This document shows positions 7,067-7,322 of a stretch of DNA of 7,322 nucleotides, piece after piece (the first letter of the stretch is position 1; each line of letters starts with the position of its first letter). The translations under genes were made by a program, and so were the position numbers. The notes under the pieces were generated by a model. That model did no database searches. It had not been told where the DNA came from and saw only the letters and a list, made by a program, of their open reading frames with translations. Source of the DNA: Acetofilamentum sp. GTDB lineage: Bacteria > Bacteroidota > Bacteroidia > Bacteroidales > JAFGUD01. Where the stretch lies: assembly GCA_020722645.1 (NCBI GenBank), contig DYKL01000176.1, positions 1 to 7,322 of the forward strand, given 5' to 3'.

Positions 7067-7283
7067 ATTACGAATCAATGAATTTCGAATCAATGAATTT
7101 CGAATGTTGAATTTTGAATGTTGAATGTTGAATTTTGAATGATGAATGTTGAATTTTGAATTTTGAATGATGAATTTTGAATGATGAATGTTGAATTTTG
7201 AATTTTGAATGATGAATGTTGAATTTTGAATTTTGAATGATGAATGTTGAATTTTGAATGATGAATGTTGAATTTTGAATGTA
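7065..7283. repeat. Heptanucleotide tandem array (GAATNNT) behind the transporter gene
   Basis: From 7102 to 7276 there are 25 consecutive 7-bp units without a single indel, using only three variants: GAATTTT (11), GAATGTT (8) and GAATGAT (6). They form a higher-order 28-bp unit (TTT, TTT, GAT, GTT variants) seen at 7193-7220 and 7221-7248, with shortened forms on both sides. The left part is more degenerate and includes a perfect 15-bp tandem pair (7072-7086, 7087-7101); the right end is GAATGTA (7277-7283). The array begins inside the transporter stop codon (TGA, 7064-7066). In the direction of that gene every unit junction contains TGA. The minus strand has no stop codons here, so long open frames on that strand are artefacts. 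Confidence 0.95.
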
Positions 7284-7288
7284 TAATT

Positions 7289-7322
7289 CAATGAAACAAT
7301 GTAGCAATGAAACAATATAGCA
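7289..7322. repeat. Octanucleotide repeat running off the right edge
   Basis: CAATGAAACAATGTAG (7289-7304) is repeated at 7305-7320 with one change (G to A), and CA at 7321-7322 begins the next unit. Each 16-bp unit is two related 8-bp words, CAATGAAA and CAATGTAG. The sequence is unlike the preceding heptamer array. The total length is unknown because the window ends. Confidence 0.85.

Noticed and set aside
6965..7315. Long minus-strand open frames across the heptamer array
   Set aside because: The 7-bp repeat has no stop codon on that strand, so it is open in all frames. The Ser/Lys/Phe/Asn/Ile/His repeat peptides are products of the DNA repeat, and the longest frame also overlaps the transporter gene.

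Overview
The window looks like part of the chromosome of an AT-rich member of the Bacteroidota. The evidence is a large one-component receptor with Reg_prop propellers and a Y_Y_Y domain, a style typical of this phylum. Both protein genes also lack a Shine-Dalgarno sequence, and the tRNA has a promoter of the Bacteroidota type (TTTG, then TAnnTTTG). No species can be named from the sequence alone.

Layout from left to right. Bases 1-157 hold no recognisable gene, only two short inverted repeats. Bases 158-309 on the minus strand form a complete tRNA-Asp(GTC) unit with promoter, tRNA with encoded CCA, and a GNRA-loop terminator. Bases 310-444 are AT-rich spacer. Bases 445-507 are an array of nine 7-bp repeats that ends 2 bp from the stop codon of the next gene. 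Bases 510-5264 (minus) encode a 1584-residue membrane receptor: signal peptide, two tandem solute-binding (SBP_bac_3-like) domains, fourteen propeller repeats (probably two seven-bladed propellers), Y_Y_Y domain, one membrane span, coiled coil, and a SpoIIE/RsbU-type PP2C phosphatase with all four metal-binding Asp motifs. Bases 5265-5473 are a divergent regulatory region with direct and inverted repeats. Bases 5474-7066 (plus) encode a 530-residue AspT/YidE-type transporter with two central RCK_C domains. From 7065 to the right edge there is repeat DNA only: a second 7-bp array, then an 8-bp repeat that runs out of the window.

The receptor probably senses a small molecule, plausibly an amino acid or related solute, in the periplasm and answers by dephosphorylating a cytoplasmic Ser/Thr-phosphorylated partner. 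No STAS, anti-sigma or sigma gene lies in the window, so the partner is elsewhere. The divergent transporter belongs to a family that includes an aspartate:alanine exchanger, so a sense-and-transport pair is possible but is inference.

The most unusual points are the combination of four sensory modules on a PP2C output, and the two unrelated heptanucleotide arrays placed right at the 3' ends of both protein genes. Each array carries a stop triplet about once per 7 bp in the direction of the gene it follows.
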